Part shown: positions 40,000-50,718 of the stretch, in pieces
Layout: the number at the start of each line of letters is the position of its first letter
Position numbering within the stretch: the stretch's first letter is position 1
DNA from: Azorinus chamasolen
Lineage: Eukaryota; Mollusca; Bivalvia; Cardiida; Solecurtidae
DNA length: 64,000 nucleotides
Assembly (NCBI GenBank): GCA_963576725.1
Contig: OY755241.1
Coordinates: 76,990,701 to 77,054,700, forward strand
Direction of reading: 5' to 3'
Notes under the pieces: generated by a model
Told to the model about the DNA's origin: nothing
Database searches by the model: none
The model's input: only the letters and a program-made list of their open reading frames with translations
Position numbers and translations under genes: made by a program

Positions 40000-40684
40000 T
40001 ACGGACACGAATTTCGTTTCCTCCCGTAAACGAGATTTTCAGAAATGTCCACCATTTTTAACTTTTGGTACGCATGCGCGGAAAACATGTGGCCAAGCAT
40101 AGATCGACGAAAATGTCCGATACGATTCGGTATCTGCCGGTATGAATACATGTATTTAGAATAAGGGATTGCGAGTGACAGAAAAACGTTCAAAGAAAAG
40201 CGTTACATTTCATTTCCTGCATAATTTTTCTGTTGGCACAATTCTTCTGACATAAAATTACGCTAAAATTGGACCTTCCAAATTCGACGAATGGGCGATA
40301 ATTTCCGTTAGACACGACAGGTGAAACGTCATAAATTCATAAGGCATATGCGACCCCGAACCAAGACGGAATAAGACGAGCAGTTACGAATGCAGACCGA
40401 GTGAGCATATGTGTACACTGCAACCGGAAATGGCGAACTCAAGATGTTGGTAGAAAGTTTCAAAAGTGGAGAATCATCGATAACAAAATAAGAGACGTTC
40501 AACCGTAGGACAAACATATAACAATAGATAAACGTAATCTTCAGTCATGAAGGACTATTGTTTACTCGAAGAAGAACGTTCAGTGTAAAGCAGCTGAAAG
40601 ATAAGACGTGTTTCGAGAGGCCGAAAAATCCGTGTTCAGTCTGTGAAATTACGGATCGCACACTCGCCCTGGATCGACTGACGA
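40000..40684 (+). ncRNA. Possible first exon of a spliced plus-strand transcript
   Basis: A repeat-free block richer in CG than its surroundings, ending at a perfect donor CTGACGA|GTAAGT (40685). A matching acceptor with good pyrimidine tract (TTGTTTCTTTCAG) is at 41812. No convincing coding frame spans the junction, so a 5' UTR exon or non-coding RNA is more likely. The start is not defined. Antisense to the Ly-6-type gene, in intron A-C. Confidence 0.3.
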
Positions 40685-41812
40685 GTAAGTTTTTTTGAAA
40701 AGTAACATTTATATATGTATGTAAATCATATTCACTCTCGAGTGTTAAAATAATAGTCTGATATATGCGCTATAACAAGAACTATGCAGCTAAAGTCGAT
40801 CTCACAAGAAAGTCGCGAAAACACATAACACTGTAGATAACAAGCACGTCCGTGATTGCCATTTGTAACAACGAAGTTCTGCATTTTATTCGTGTTTTAA
40901 AATAGGCATACACAGACATGTTATATCCAAAACTGATTTGGTTTGTATATGCTGTACAAGTTCAGTGGACTGGTAAACATTAGTTGCACATTAGAAGATT
41001 TTCGATAGAATCAGAAATCAATATTCACACTTACATGCTACGATTTTGGACAGTATAAAACTTGAAAATTTAGCAAATCGATCTGTACATTATTGTCATT
41101 ATTTGACTTATCATTTATTATAAAATATTAAGAAAATGATGAGGAGATTTGCATTGAAACCAATTAATTTTTATTTTCAAAAAATCCTCTATACAATCTG
41201 TGGAAGTTTGAGCCAATGTGTAAAATGTCACTATTTACAGTACCTTTTTTGGCCATTTTTATTTTGGCCAGTGATGTTTGAAAAGTTACTGGTTAAACTG
41301 GCCAGTGATGGTCAAGTTAATTTCATACACTGCAAATTTCAAAGGCATTAATTAAGTACAGTGAAACTGCTGAAAATTCACATATAATGAATAGCAGTTA
41401 TGTGAAGGTTTCATACCCAAATATTTCCCCTCATTTCACACGATACTAACTGTTCACTTGTCTGTACTTTGAATTTGTTTGGACTGATTTTAACTGCTTT
41501 TCACAGAAATGATGTGTTTGACATCAAATTTGATAAATATATATGCCAGAATTGGCAATACCTATATATATATAAGTAGATCATAATATAGTAAAAATAA
41601 AAAAAGAAGCCTACATGTATACAATTACTTTCATTGGATTTACCTGTGACAGATATAAATGGTTGTATAAGAACTGTTTAAAAGAAAATTGAAGGTGTCA
41701 TTTAAGTCACAGAAATAAATAAGAATCACCTGTCCTAATTGGTTATAATTTCGGTTATATTTCAACAAGACAATTGGAATATTAAATCAATAAAAATAAT
41801 TGTTTCTTTCAG

Positions 41813-42030
41813 GATAGGACCATTTCCAAAGAACATTGTCATGAAACATGTGAAGTACTGACAAGAAGATGTACATGTGGTAGTCCAAAGATGAAGAGAA
41901 GATAGTTTCTTCATGAGCAGCAGCTGGTGACATAGTTGCCATACAACTTATTTTGTGTACAATATGCTTGATGACGCTTCTTTTTAATAGTTTGTAAAAA
42001 TCTAAAAGATACAGAGTTTTACACATGGAG
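41813..42030 (+). ncRNA. Possible second exon of the plus-strand transcript
   Basis: Follows TTGTTTCTTTCAG. The frame DRTISKEHCHETCEVLTRRC, TCGSPKMKRR then stop is open for 30 codons but does not continue into the upstream exon without a stop. The 3' end is unknown. Confidence 0.25.
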
Positions 42031-42048
42031 GAGAATGTTGGACATCAT

Positions 42049-42069
42049 GATGGGGGGGGGGGGGGGGGG
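42049..42069. repeat. G-run, about 18-20 bases
   Basis: Homopolymer G following TCATGATG; length uncertain. A related 8-9 G run is at 36631. Confidence 0.8.
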
Positions 42070-42384
42070 TTCTAACAAAAGAAACAAAACCATTTCTCTT
42101 ATAAATGTCAGTGGAAATGCTGTTGCAGAAAGTTTTTCTTGTGAAAGTTAATTGGACCAATATGTTAAGTATTGACCACCCACAATCTGTTTGGCTACAT
42201 TGATAAAAAATATACATTGAGAAAAAAAGGGAAGTGAGACATTGTTTTATTGTTTGCAGCTCTGAAATCATTATAGGAATAGTAAAATTATATACTGATC
42301 AAACAAATCATTGGAAACCATCATCAGAATCCAAACAATGCACAGTAAACAATGAATAGTTTGATGCATTAGTAATGAAGAATT

Positions 42385-42545
42385 GAGCATTTAGGTATCT
42401 GCTTAATGCAGGGTGAAAGTCAGACAGAAAGCTTGAAAAAGCTTGCTGCATGACTTTCATCCTGCATTTAGCTGCCACCTGATTTAGAGGCCAATAATGA
42501 TACATGATTTTGTGTTCAAACTTTCTGTGTTTGACTGTATATGCT
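42385..42545. mobile_element. F4 MITE
   Basis: TAGGTATCTGCTTAATGCAG, CAGACAGAAAGCTTG, its mirror CAAGCTTGCTGCATG and CATTTAGCTGCCACCTG. The centre is AAGCTTGAAAAAGCTT, a diverged dyad. Confidence 0.5.
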
Positions 42546-42549
42546 TACT

Positions 42550-43345
42550 CTATCCCATAAACACCTTAAAGCTTTATTATGCCTTTGCAAACAGAGTAGA
42601 CCCAGGTCAGACAACTCTAGTAGGTGCCGTCTAATTGGGGTCCAGTCTACTCTGTTTGCTTTTGAAATACGGTAATGTAGTTCCTAGTTTCTGCCATGGC
42701 CTAAATTTCATGTGTTCATATATCTTTATGAAAATCCAGCTAATAAATATTCATGATTTCATTAATTATCTCTTTCTAAATGTTCATGAGAGAAAGTGTA
42801 AATGCATCATATGGCAGTGGTCATAAACGCAGGGTATGGATAGGGGATTCATGAAAAAATCTTGACTGTTTCATAATGGCACCAGTAAAGATTTTTTTAT
42901 GAAGTTAGTTATAATAAAAATTCAGTGAATTATTCATAAAACATTTAATGATTTTTTTATGCATGTTTCTCAGTGAAGGTCTTCATTAAAAATTCTTCAT
43001 ATATCTTTTGCATATATCATGAGGTTTTTAAGGATTTTGCAAATCTATCATTACTTCATAATATCTTCATGAAGAGGATCTAATCATACTTCGTGAAGTT
43101 TTCTTCATGAATTAGATTACATCACTGATGAAGAGTATTTCATGAATAATTCTTTAAAGTTTAAAAAATTCATAATATTATGAATATTTTTTCGCTGGGG
43201 TATAGCATAATATGATGATTGGCATCATGTTGACAACTTTGAATCAGTATGATATACATGTAGTAGCAAATAGGGTAGACCCTGATCAAATGGATCCTTC
43301 AAGTGCAATTTGATCTGGGTTTGCACTACTATACTAGTTTGCCTA
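42550..43345. repeat. F2 copies around an ATGAAG-rich block
   Basis: 42580-42660 is an F2 palindrome (GCAAACAGAGTAGACCCAGG ... GGTCCAGTCTACTCTGTTTG), with its right arm to about 42800. 42850-43195 is AT-rich with many TTCATGAA/ATGAAG words. 43265-43345 is a second F2 core (AGCAAATAGGGTAGACC, CTGGGTTTGCACTAC). Confidence 0.55.
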
Positions 43346-43346
43346 A

Positions 43347-43765
43347 GCATGTCTGTCAAAATACGGCATGGCATAGGCTAGACAGGCCATGTCTCTAACA
43401 ATATGTATCACAGGCTTATAGGGATAACATAGGCTAGACATGCCATGTCTCTAACAATATGTATCACAGATTTACAGTGATTACATAGGCTAGACAGGCA
43501 ATGCCTCTGACAATATGTATCACATGCTTATAGGCATAACATAGGCTAGACATGCCATATCTCTAACAATATGTATCACAGGCTTATAGGGATAACATAG
43601 GCTAGACAGGCAATGTCTCTGACAATATGTATCACAGGCTTATATGGATAACATAGGCTAGACATGCCATGTCTCTAACAATATGTATCACAGATTTACA
43701 GTGTTTACATAGGCTAGACAGGCAATGTCTCCGACAACATGTATCACAGGCTTATAGGGATAACT
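43347..43765. repeat. 57-bp minisatellite
   Basis: Seven units: ATATGTATCACAGGCTTATA, GGGATAACATAGGCTAGACA, TGCCATGTCTCTAACA. An alternating variant unit (CAGATTTACAGTGATTAC) appears every second or third copy, which suggests a higher-order repeat. Confidence 0.85.
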
Positions 43766-44205
43766 ATGACTTTTGATGCCTTTTTTGCAAAACGAGTATA
43801 CCCAGGTGGATACCCAGGTCAGATGACTCCTATAGGGATACCCAGGTCAGATGACTCCTATAGGGATCATCTGATAAAGCAGTCGTCTGTTTGTAGAGTC
43901 TTCCATGGCCTAAAACTCCTCTGTTCATGTACCATTACTAACCCTTTCCTCAATAAATACGCCTTTCTACGCCTTTGTAAAAATCACCTGTTGAAACCAT
44001 TGTGATAAGTAGAGCATTTGCTCCTGTAGGAGTAAATGCTCTATTAATCACAATGGTTTCAAACTACAAAATTCTAAAATTATCCTTTTCTCTAGTTAAT
44101 CCTTTCCTCCATAGGCTATTTTTAGATATAACCTCTTTAAATGAATCTACCCAAATGGAGCATTTACTTTAAAATTTTAGAATTTTGTATTTTGAAACCA
44201 TTTAA
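43765..44205. mobile_element. F2 remnant and two F1 copies
   Basis: GTATACCCAGGTGGATACCC with a 35-bp duplication (ATACCCAGGTCAGATGACTC), then F1 from 43939 (ACCCTTTCCTCAATAAATAC) through GCTCCTGTAGGAGTAAATGC to TCTCTAG. A second F1 copy starts TTAATCCTTTCCTCCATAGG at 44097 and stops at GAAACCATT, where a different palindrome is inserted. Confidence 0.65.
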
Positions 44206-44535
44206 GAAATGAATGACGTGCTTCCGGTGTTCATGAGGTTATGCAACGCATAGCTTTACGAGCAAAGTTAGTGAAGCCCGATGGGCTTCACGTGAATCTT
44301 TGCTCGTAAAGCTATGCATTGCATAACCCATGAACACCGGGAGCACGTCATTTATTTCTTATATTTATATTCCATTGTATTTCTTATATTTAAGAAATGA
44401 ATGACGTGCTTCCGGTGTTCATGAGGTTATGCAACTTTCTTTTTAGAATAAGGTTATATAAGGACGTTGCAGGGCGAATGTAAATATTCAAAGATGTTGG
44501 ATCTTAAAATAGCGTATGAGAAAATGTGTTAAAAT
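44205..44535. mobile_element. GACGTGCTTCCGG foldback inserted in F1
   Basis: AAATGAATGACGTGCTTCCG, GTGTTCATGAGGTTATGCAA and TAGCTTTACGAGCAAAG are mirrored across CCCGATGGGC by CTTTGCTCGTAAAGCTATGC and TGAACACCGGGAGCACGTCA. A partial third arm (44397-44437) repeats the left arm. F1 resumes at about 44490 (AAAGATGTTGGATCTTAAAA). A foldback of about 70-bp stems with an extra arm. Confidence 0.7.
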
Positions 44536-44652
44536 TCAGCTAATACACATTCCAAATGTCATTTTTTTTTACATAAATATTCATGAGGTAAAGGGTAATG
44601 CGGTAATGAAGTAGATACTAACAGACTGACTGCATGTATATCTCCAACACAG

Positions 44653-44884
44653 TTAACCCAGTCCCTCATATTGACGCCTTTTGACGCCTCTGCAAGTCAC
44701 CTGTTGAAACCATTGTAACAAATAGAGCATTTGCTCTTATAGGAGCAAATGCTCTATTCATCACAATGGTTTCAAACTACAGAATCCTAAAAATGTCCTT
44801 TTCTCTAGTTATAGCTCCTTTTCTGTTCATTATTTAAAGTGGTTGGAACTAAAAATAGCCTATGAGGTACATGTAATGGGTTAA
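44653..44884. mobile_element. F1 MITE, complete (232 bp)
   Basis: TTAA at 44653-44656 and 44881-44884. Centre TTGCTCTTATAGGAGCAAAT. Termini CCCAGTCCCTCATATTGACG and GTACATGTAATGGG. Confidence 0.75.
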
Positions 44885-45437
44885 AATGGACCACGTGTAT
44901 AATAAGTAAGATGTGGTTATGATTCTTGTACCTGATATATCATAATTAATAAATTGTGACATGATCTAATTATGTTACTGGTTAAAAGTTACTACTGAGG
45001 AAGGGTTAATGGGTATGTACTTTGTGAACATGTACATGCAGTGTATATATATATATATATCAATATGTCAAGAAGCCAAGTTATATTAATTCTGTACAAT
45101 GAACATGTTTGTTAGGGTCAGTGTGTACATAACTGGGGAGAGAAAGTTAACCAGAAGAGAAGAGAGAGCTGGGCAGACATAGACTATGTATGTTATTAAG
45201 AGACCACTATACGAAGAATAAAACATGGAGAAAACTTGGTTATAAGTTGTTGATTACGCCACAAATTTATAGTCTTCGATAGGATGTCTTTCAAGTTAAA
45301 TCTGTGGTTTGGAAAATAACATATGGTTGAACACATATGGACACAAATACCATTGTGACAACTGCATTACAAGTGAGCTTGGCAAAAACCAAACAAATTA
45401 AGCCATTATCTGAACACGAACCTGATTGCTTCCTTAC

Positions 45438-45641
45438 CTACTGAAGTTCATGTCTTCAACTTTCTGCTTATGTAGTTGGGTTAGACAGGCCTCAGCTGCA
45501 CACAGATCACAGTCTACCTCTGGACAATGACTGGCCAGTTTTCTCATGAGAGTTTTCTCCAGTGACTGCACCACACCAACCTCATTTGCTGAACAGTCGT
45601 GCAGGTTCCTCTGCAGACAGGTTCTCATGTATGGTATTTTC
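45438..45641 (-). CDS. Ly-6-type gene, exon A (Cys-rich, upstream)
   Basis: Minus strand: acceptor TATTCTCCAG|G, 204 nt open, donor AGTAG|GTAAGG. It encodes KIPYMRTCLQRNLHDCSANE, VGVVQSLEKTLMRKLASHCP, EVDCDLCAAEACLTQLHKQK and VEDMNFS. Six cysteines with helix-like spacing between them suggest a small extracellular alpha-helical domain. Enters and leaves in phase 2. Same strand as C-I, so assigned to the same gene, but the phase does not fit C directly; it could be a separate gene. Confidence 0.5.
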
Positions 45642-45667
45642 CTGGAGAATACAGGATGTAAACCATC

Positions 45668-46060
45668 AACCCTTTATTTCATATAAACACCTTTTTCATG
45701 TTCTTGTAAACAGTCTAGACCCAGATCAGATAGCTCCTGCACAATGCTAATTTCGCCCATCACATAAACTCCCTTATGCGCCTCACAGATAAGGGAGGCG
45801 GCTATCAGTTACTAAGAGCGGGCATAACGAGTCACCATCTTTTTGCATAGGCGTAGAAAGGCGTATCTATGGAATAAGGGGTTAAATGGTCCCGTTTTTA
45901 AACTTTATCTCGCTATTCGCGATCTGGTCCAAACTTTCAAAACAGCTTAGATCCGACCGAGACACCGAGCAACCCGGCATCTCATCAGGATCCACTCGGT
46001 CACTAGTTTCTCAAAAAGCTTGGTCGAATTGAGCTTTGAAATGCCTTTAACCCATTTGCT
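45668..46060. repeat. F2/F1-like remnants
   Basis: AACCCTTTATTTCATATAAA, GTAAACAGTCTAGACCCAGA, TAGCTCCTGC, then a break. GGCGTAGAAAGGCGTATCTA followed by GGGGTTAA (45890) is an F1 right end. The middle (45745-45840) is unassigned. Confidence 0.45.
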
Positions 46061-46179
46061 CCCATGACCCCATATTCCCATATATGGGACCACTGTGGTA
46101 ATCACTTATTCGTCGCCGCTAGCGTGCAGAGAGTTTCACCCTTTTCCTCATACAATCGCCTTTACACGTCTTTACATAT

Positions 46180-46275
46180 CATCATTATCGTCATAATAAT
46201 AATAATGATCATCATCATCATCATCATTATCATCATCGTCGTCATCATCATCATCATCATCGTTGTCGCCATCAT
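46180..46275. repeat. (ATC)n microsatellite
   Basis: ATC/ATA triplets within an F2-like remnant (GTCTGATCTTGGTCTGCTGT follows). Confidence 0.85.
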
Positions 46276-46459
46276 CTGTTACAATAACCGTCTGATCTTG
46301 GTCTGCTGTGCTTGCTTATGTAATTATAATATATATATATGTCTCTACAGATTCGATCAGTACCAAAACATCATGTGTACATATGAAATTATAAAAAAAA
46401 AACCCAGCTAATACATATTCACGATGCCATTATTTTTTACATGAATATGGAATAGGGAA

Positions 46460-47000
46460 ATGACTAAAGAGACATTTTGAACATCCTCTGAACTTTGATT
46501 ACCACCTATTAAGATAACTGTTGCAAGCCAGCAGCCGCATATGTTATCTCCTTTAAACTATCATTGTAGTTGGTAGATCTACATGGAAGGTCCCGAGGAT
46601 ATTCTGCTATTTGCACTACTTCCCGGGACTTAGCCATGTCCGCTCATTAGCACGAGGAAAGTGACGATACGTGTCGAATTCTAATTGAAATATGACTTAC
46701 TGCAATGATGGCCTTTGCGAGATTTCTATTGTACTGCGAGATATCTCTGGTCATTAAGTGCAGTCAGATACTACCACCGGATATCGACCGTCGCTTCACG
46801 GGGTACACGTGCAAGACAACTTAACCGGGTCTTTAGCCTAAGCGCGTAGCTGGTTATTGATAAAATCCAGGTCATCAGGTACCCCAACGAATACATGTAT
46901 AAAAAGACATAGTTTGTTTATCTATATATTATTTATTTGTTACATTGATGAGATAATACTATTTAGGGATGTACATGTATATAAAATTAAAATCTGGACT
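46460..47000. other. No identified feature
   Basis: Mixed-composition unique DNA with some CpG (46640-46820). No exon with both splice sites and an open frame was found. Confidence 0.35.
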
Positions 47001-47024
47001 TTTGGGGCTCAGCATATATTTTTC

Positions 47025-47125
47025 TATAAGCAAACAGAGCAGACGACTCCAACAGGGCTGTCTAATCTGGGTTTACTCTGTTTTTAAATACATTAAAATG
47101 CGTATATATGGAGTTGAGGGTTAAA
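47025..47125. repeat. F2 core and right end
   Basis: ATAAGCAAACAGAGCAGACG, TCTGGGTTTACTCTG and GGAGTTGAGGGTTAA; the left half is lost. Confidence 0.5.
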
Positions 47126-47583
47126 TATATATTGAAGAGAACAACACCCATATATGCATGTAGATTTAATTTCCATTCTTGCACAAAACGTGCTGTTGTA
47201 GTCCCGCTAGACCATGTAATTAACAAGGCGATTCTCGTGCTCACGCGCTGTTGTTGACTGGTTTTAATTATACCTATTCGGGGCATAAGGTAAACAATGG
47301 ACGCGAATGCTATAGCATTTTGACTTTTGAAAGCTACGTGAGCGGTGTGACTCTTTCAGGGGCACCGACAATTAACTGTTTTAGTGATAATATATATTGA
47401 ATGAAATTCTGTGTAAACGGTATTTGATACAACCATGAATTGACGTCAGAAAGAAAACAGTGGCCCTGAAACAGCATAAATCGAACGAAGTGTCAAAGAT
47501 GTGTACAGTTTTGCAGCGGTAGTATTGCTTGTATTTGGAAGAATTAAATTGATGCAGAAAATGGGTTTTTATGCAAGAATAGC

Positions 47584-47722
47584 GTTAATACACGTTTGTT
47601 TTCGGGCAATAACATCTGCAGTGTCCCTCGGGAATGTTGTTGCCCTCGCCCTTCGGGCTCGGGCCAACAACAGTCCCTCGGAACACTGCAGATGTTATTG
47701 CCCGAAAAAACGTGTATTAACC
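47584..47722. repeat. Palindrome with AATAACATCTGCAGTGTTCC arms
   Basis: GTTAATACACGTTTGTTTTC, GGGCAATAACATCTGCAGTG, TCCCTCGGGA are mirrored by TCCCTCGGAACACTGCAG, ATGTTATTGCCCGAAAAAAC, GTGTATTAAC. The centre is GCCCTCGCCCTTCGGGCTCG, itself a hairpin. About 50-bp stem. Confidence 0.8.
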
Positions 47723-47857
47723 CTCTATTGAAATCTACACTTCAGTCTTGTTTATCGTAGTTTGTTATCGTCCATGGTTGAAACATGTGCACCATCATAA
47801 CAAAATATTGTCGCATCGTGCAATGTTTGTGAATAAAACTCTTAATAAAACAATTAC

Positions 47858-48126
47858 TTAACCCTTGGGCTATTTTCTACATGAATATTCATGTAAGAAA
47901 AAATAATTACATGATGAATATTAATCAGATTAATTCATGTCAATGACACATGAATACAAGAAATTTTGAGCACGGCATAAACTGTAGAGTCATATCTATA
48001 TCATTCCATAAGAAAACAGAGCAGACCCCGATCGGACGGCTCCTATAGGAGCCGTCTGATCTGGGTCTACTCTGTTCACAAATGCGTTAAAACGCGCATA
48101 AATTATATAATTGGAGTAAGGGTTAA
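47858..48126. mobile_element. F2 MITE, complete (269 bp)
   Basis: TTAA at 47858-47861 and 48123-48126. Palindrome AAAACAGAGCAGACCCCGAT, CGGACGGCTCCTATAGGAGC, CGTCTGATCTGGGTCTACTC. Inverted relative to the copy at 48948. Confidence 0.8.
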
Positions 48127-48149
48127 GGCTTGACCGAGTAGTGGCGGCT

Positions 48150-48475
48150 CTTAACTCCAAAGCAAACAGAGTAGACTCAGATCAGACGGCTCATTCAGGA
48201 ATCCTCTGATCTTGATCTGCTCGGAGAAAATTGATTTTACACAATTGTTAGCTTACTATTTTTTTTTATCTGGATCTGCTCGGAGCAAATTAATTTTACA
48301 TCATGTTTATCCTACTATATTTTCAAAATTTAAACTATAATCAGTTTGTCTGCCAAAATGAAATCATGATGTCAAATAATCTGGATCCTGATCAGACGCC
48401 GAGTTACTCGGCATCTCGTCTGTATCCAAACTGTATAGGTAATTACTCATCCACCCGCAGCAGGCTAAAGTTTAA
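48150..48475. repeat. Decayed F2 material
   Basis: AGCAAACAGAGTAGACTCAG, CGGCTCATTCAGG, then a 50-bp duplication around ATCTGCTCGGAG(A/C)AAATT. GATCAGACGCCGAGTTACTC, GGCATCTCGTCTGTATCC at 48390 is another small palindrome, also seen at 53530 and 57265. Confidence 0.45.
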
Positions 48476-48709
48476 CCCTTTCCCTCATACAAACGAGTTT
48501 TCACGCATTTGCAAACAGAGTAGACCCAGATCAGACGGCTCCTATAGAAGCCGTCTGATCAGGGTCTGCTCTGTTTGCTATTGAATTTTGATTTGTTTCT
48601 TTAGTTTCTAAAATGGCTACAATGTTGTACCTTCAATATTTCATTATACCTATTTTGTCCATGAATATTCAGTAGGTATTGAAATAAACATAGAACTGGG
48701 AAAGGGTTA
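48472..48709. mobile_element. F2 MITE
   Basis: TTAACCCTTTCCCTCATACA, palindrome GCAAACAGAGTAGACCCAGA and GACGGCTCCTATAGAAGCCG, right arm GCTACAATGTTGTACCTTC and GGGAAAGGGTTA. Confidence 0.75.
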
Positions 48710-48947
48710 CATAATATACACGTAGATCTGATTCTATAATGACTGACATAGTCAAACTTTCATTTGTTCATGATGTTAAAATAAAATTTCAGCTATATGA
48801 TTAATATTCATCCATTAATTATTTCTTAATAATTATTCATGAGGTAAGAGGTTAGGCTAATTATATGCACCAGTACATCCTTGTCAATATACCCGTTTCA
48901 TTTAACACATGGTATAATACAACCCAACATGGTATAATACAATCCAA

Positions 48948-49196
48948 TTAACCCTTTCCCTTATGTAAGCGCATTTTGACGCATTTGCAAACAGAGTAGA
49001 CCCAGATCAGACGGCTCCTATAGGAGCCGTCTGAACAGGATCTGATGTGTTTGCTTATGGTGTAATAAATATCTAATTCTATAGCTTCTGTCTGAGACAA
49101 AATACCATGTGTTCATATGTCATTATAAAAAAAAATCTGATTAATATTCATGACGTCATTATTTCCTACATGAATATTCATCAGGGAAAGGGTTAA
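48948..49196. mobile_element. F2 MITE, complete type copy (249 bp)
   Basis: TTAA at 48948-48951 and 49193-49196. TIRs TTAACCCTTTCCCTTATG and inverted TTAACCCTTTCCCTGATG. Centre GACGGCTCCTATAGGAGCCG. The right arm has TTCATGACGTCATTATTTCC (a CRE palindrome) and ATGAATATTCAT. Best F2 reference. The right TTAA is shared with the next copy. Confidence 0.85.
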
Positions 49197-50090
49197 CCGT
49201 TTACTTCATGAATATTCATGTAGGAAATAATTGCTTTTTATATAGTAGATCTAAGTAACTTAGTTTTACAGTTATCGATGTGAACAATGGTAGCTTGGCC
49301 CTGGGAAAATGTAGAACCAGATCTATATCATTATATAAGCAACCACATCAGACCCAGGTCAGACAGCTCCTACAGAAGCTGACTGACTAAAGTAAAGGAA
49401 CATGCATATAAAGCCATAGTAAGACCGAAATTAGAATATTCATCTACAGTCTGGGATCCTTACACTAAAAGTCTAACTAATTACCAAATTGATAAAGTCC
49501 AAAGGAGAGCTGCGCGTTATGTTACAAATAAACATCACAACACTAGTTCCGTTTCAGACATGCTTCGTAACCTAAACTGGCCGACACTTCAAGTTAAGAG
49601 AACTAGAGCGAGATTAATATTATTTTATAAAATTGTTCATCAAATAGTAGCTATCTACCCTGAAAACAGCCTCTTGATACCCTCCACAGGTAATATAAGA
49701 ACCCGAAACACCAACCCATATTCATATAGACAAATCAGCACATCTAAGGATTCATAGAAGTATTCATTCTATCCGAGAACTATCTGTCAGTGGAACATGT
49801 TGCCCCTAACCGCCCATGAAGCAGGTACAGTCGACAATTTCAAAACAATTGTCACTGTTCCTGTTGTCATGTCAATAATCTCTTCAGTATAAACAGCAAA
49901 TAGTGTATTATTTTAGCACTATTTCACTTCTGACTGAAGCTTATATATTATACACCCGAAATTTTATTCCAGCGTCAATACATATCTTCAATCTTGAAGG
50001 AGTATTGTTTATTTAAAGAAGAAGAAGACTGATCTGGGTCTACTCTGTTTGCTAATGTGTAATCGACGTATATATGGCGTCAATGGTTAA
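49193..50090. mobile_element. F2 MITE split by a LINE fragment
   Basis: Begins at the shared TTAA with CGTTTACTTCATGAATATTC. The palindrome is broken after CAGCTCCTACAGAAGCTGA and resumes at 50023 with CTGATCTGGGTCTACTCTG, ending CAATGGTTAA. CTGA is present on both sides of the insert. Confidence 0.75.
49389..50022 (+). mobile_element. CR1/L2/Jockey-like LINE, 5'-truncated 3' end
   Basis: Plus-strand frame KVKEHAYKAIVRPKLEYSST, VWDPYTKSLTNYQIDKVQRR, AARYVTNKHHNTSSVSDMLR, NLNWPTLQVKR ... STSKDS, one in-frame TAG, then KYSFYPRTICQWNMLPLTAH and a TAA at 49889-49891. This is the C-terminal tail of a reverse transcriptase ORF. The 3' UTR ends CTTCAATCTTGAAGGAGTAT and a (GAA)n tail. A different subfamily from the element at 24440. 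5' truncation is usual for target-primed insertion. Confidence 0.8.
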
Positions 50091-50109
50091 AAAGCCTCCG
50101 AACACCCGT

Positions 50110-50425
<316 letters not shown>

Positions 50426-50718
50426 TACTGCATGACTACCCCTCTTTCGAGTGTTACAGTGCACTGGTTGCTTCTAGATTACAGTACAATGAAACTCGTA
50501 AATTCAAAGTTTTTAATTAATATTGAGCACGTTTTAGACAGTTGACTATTCAATGCAGGTTGAAAGTCAAGCGGAAAGCTCCCAGAGTAGCTTTCTAGAT
50601 GACTGTGTCCCCGCTTCAAGCAATCGCAGGTCTTATAAACCGACATATTGCGACAATGGTACTTATGTTAGTGTCCGGATTAGCGATATCCTACTGTTAA
50701 AACAAGATAAAAACTTAC

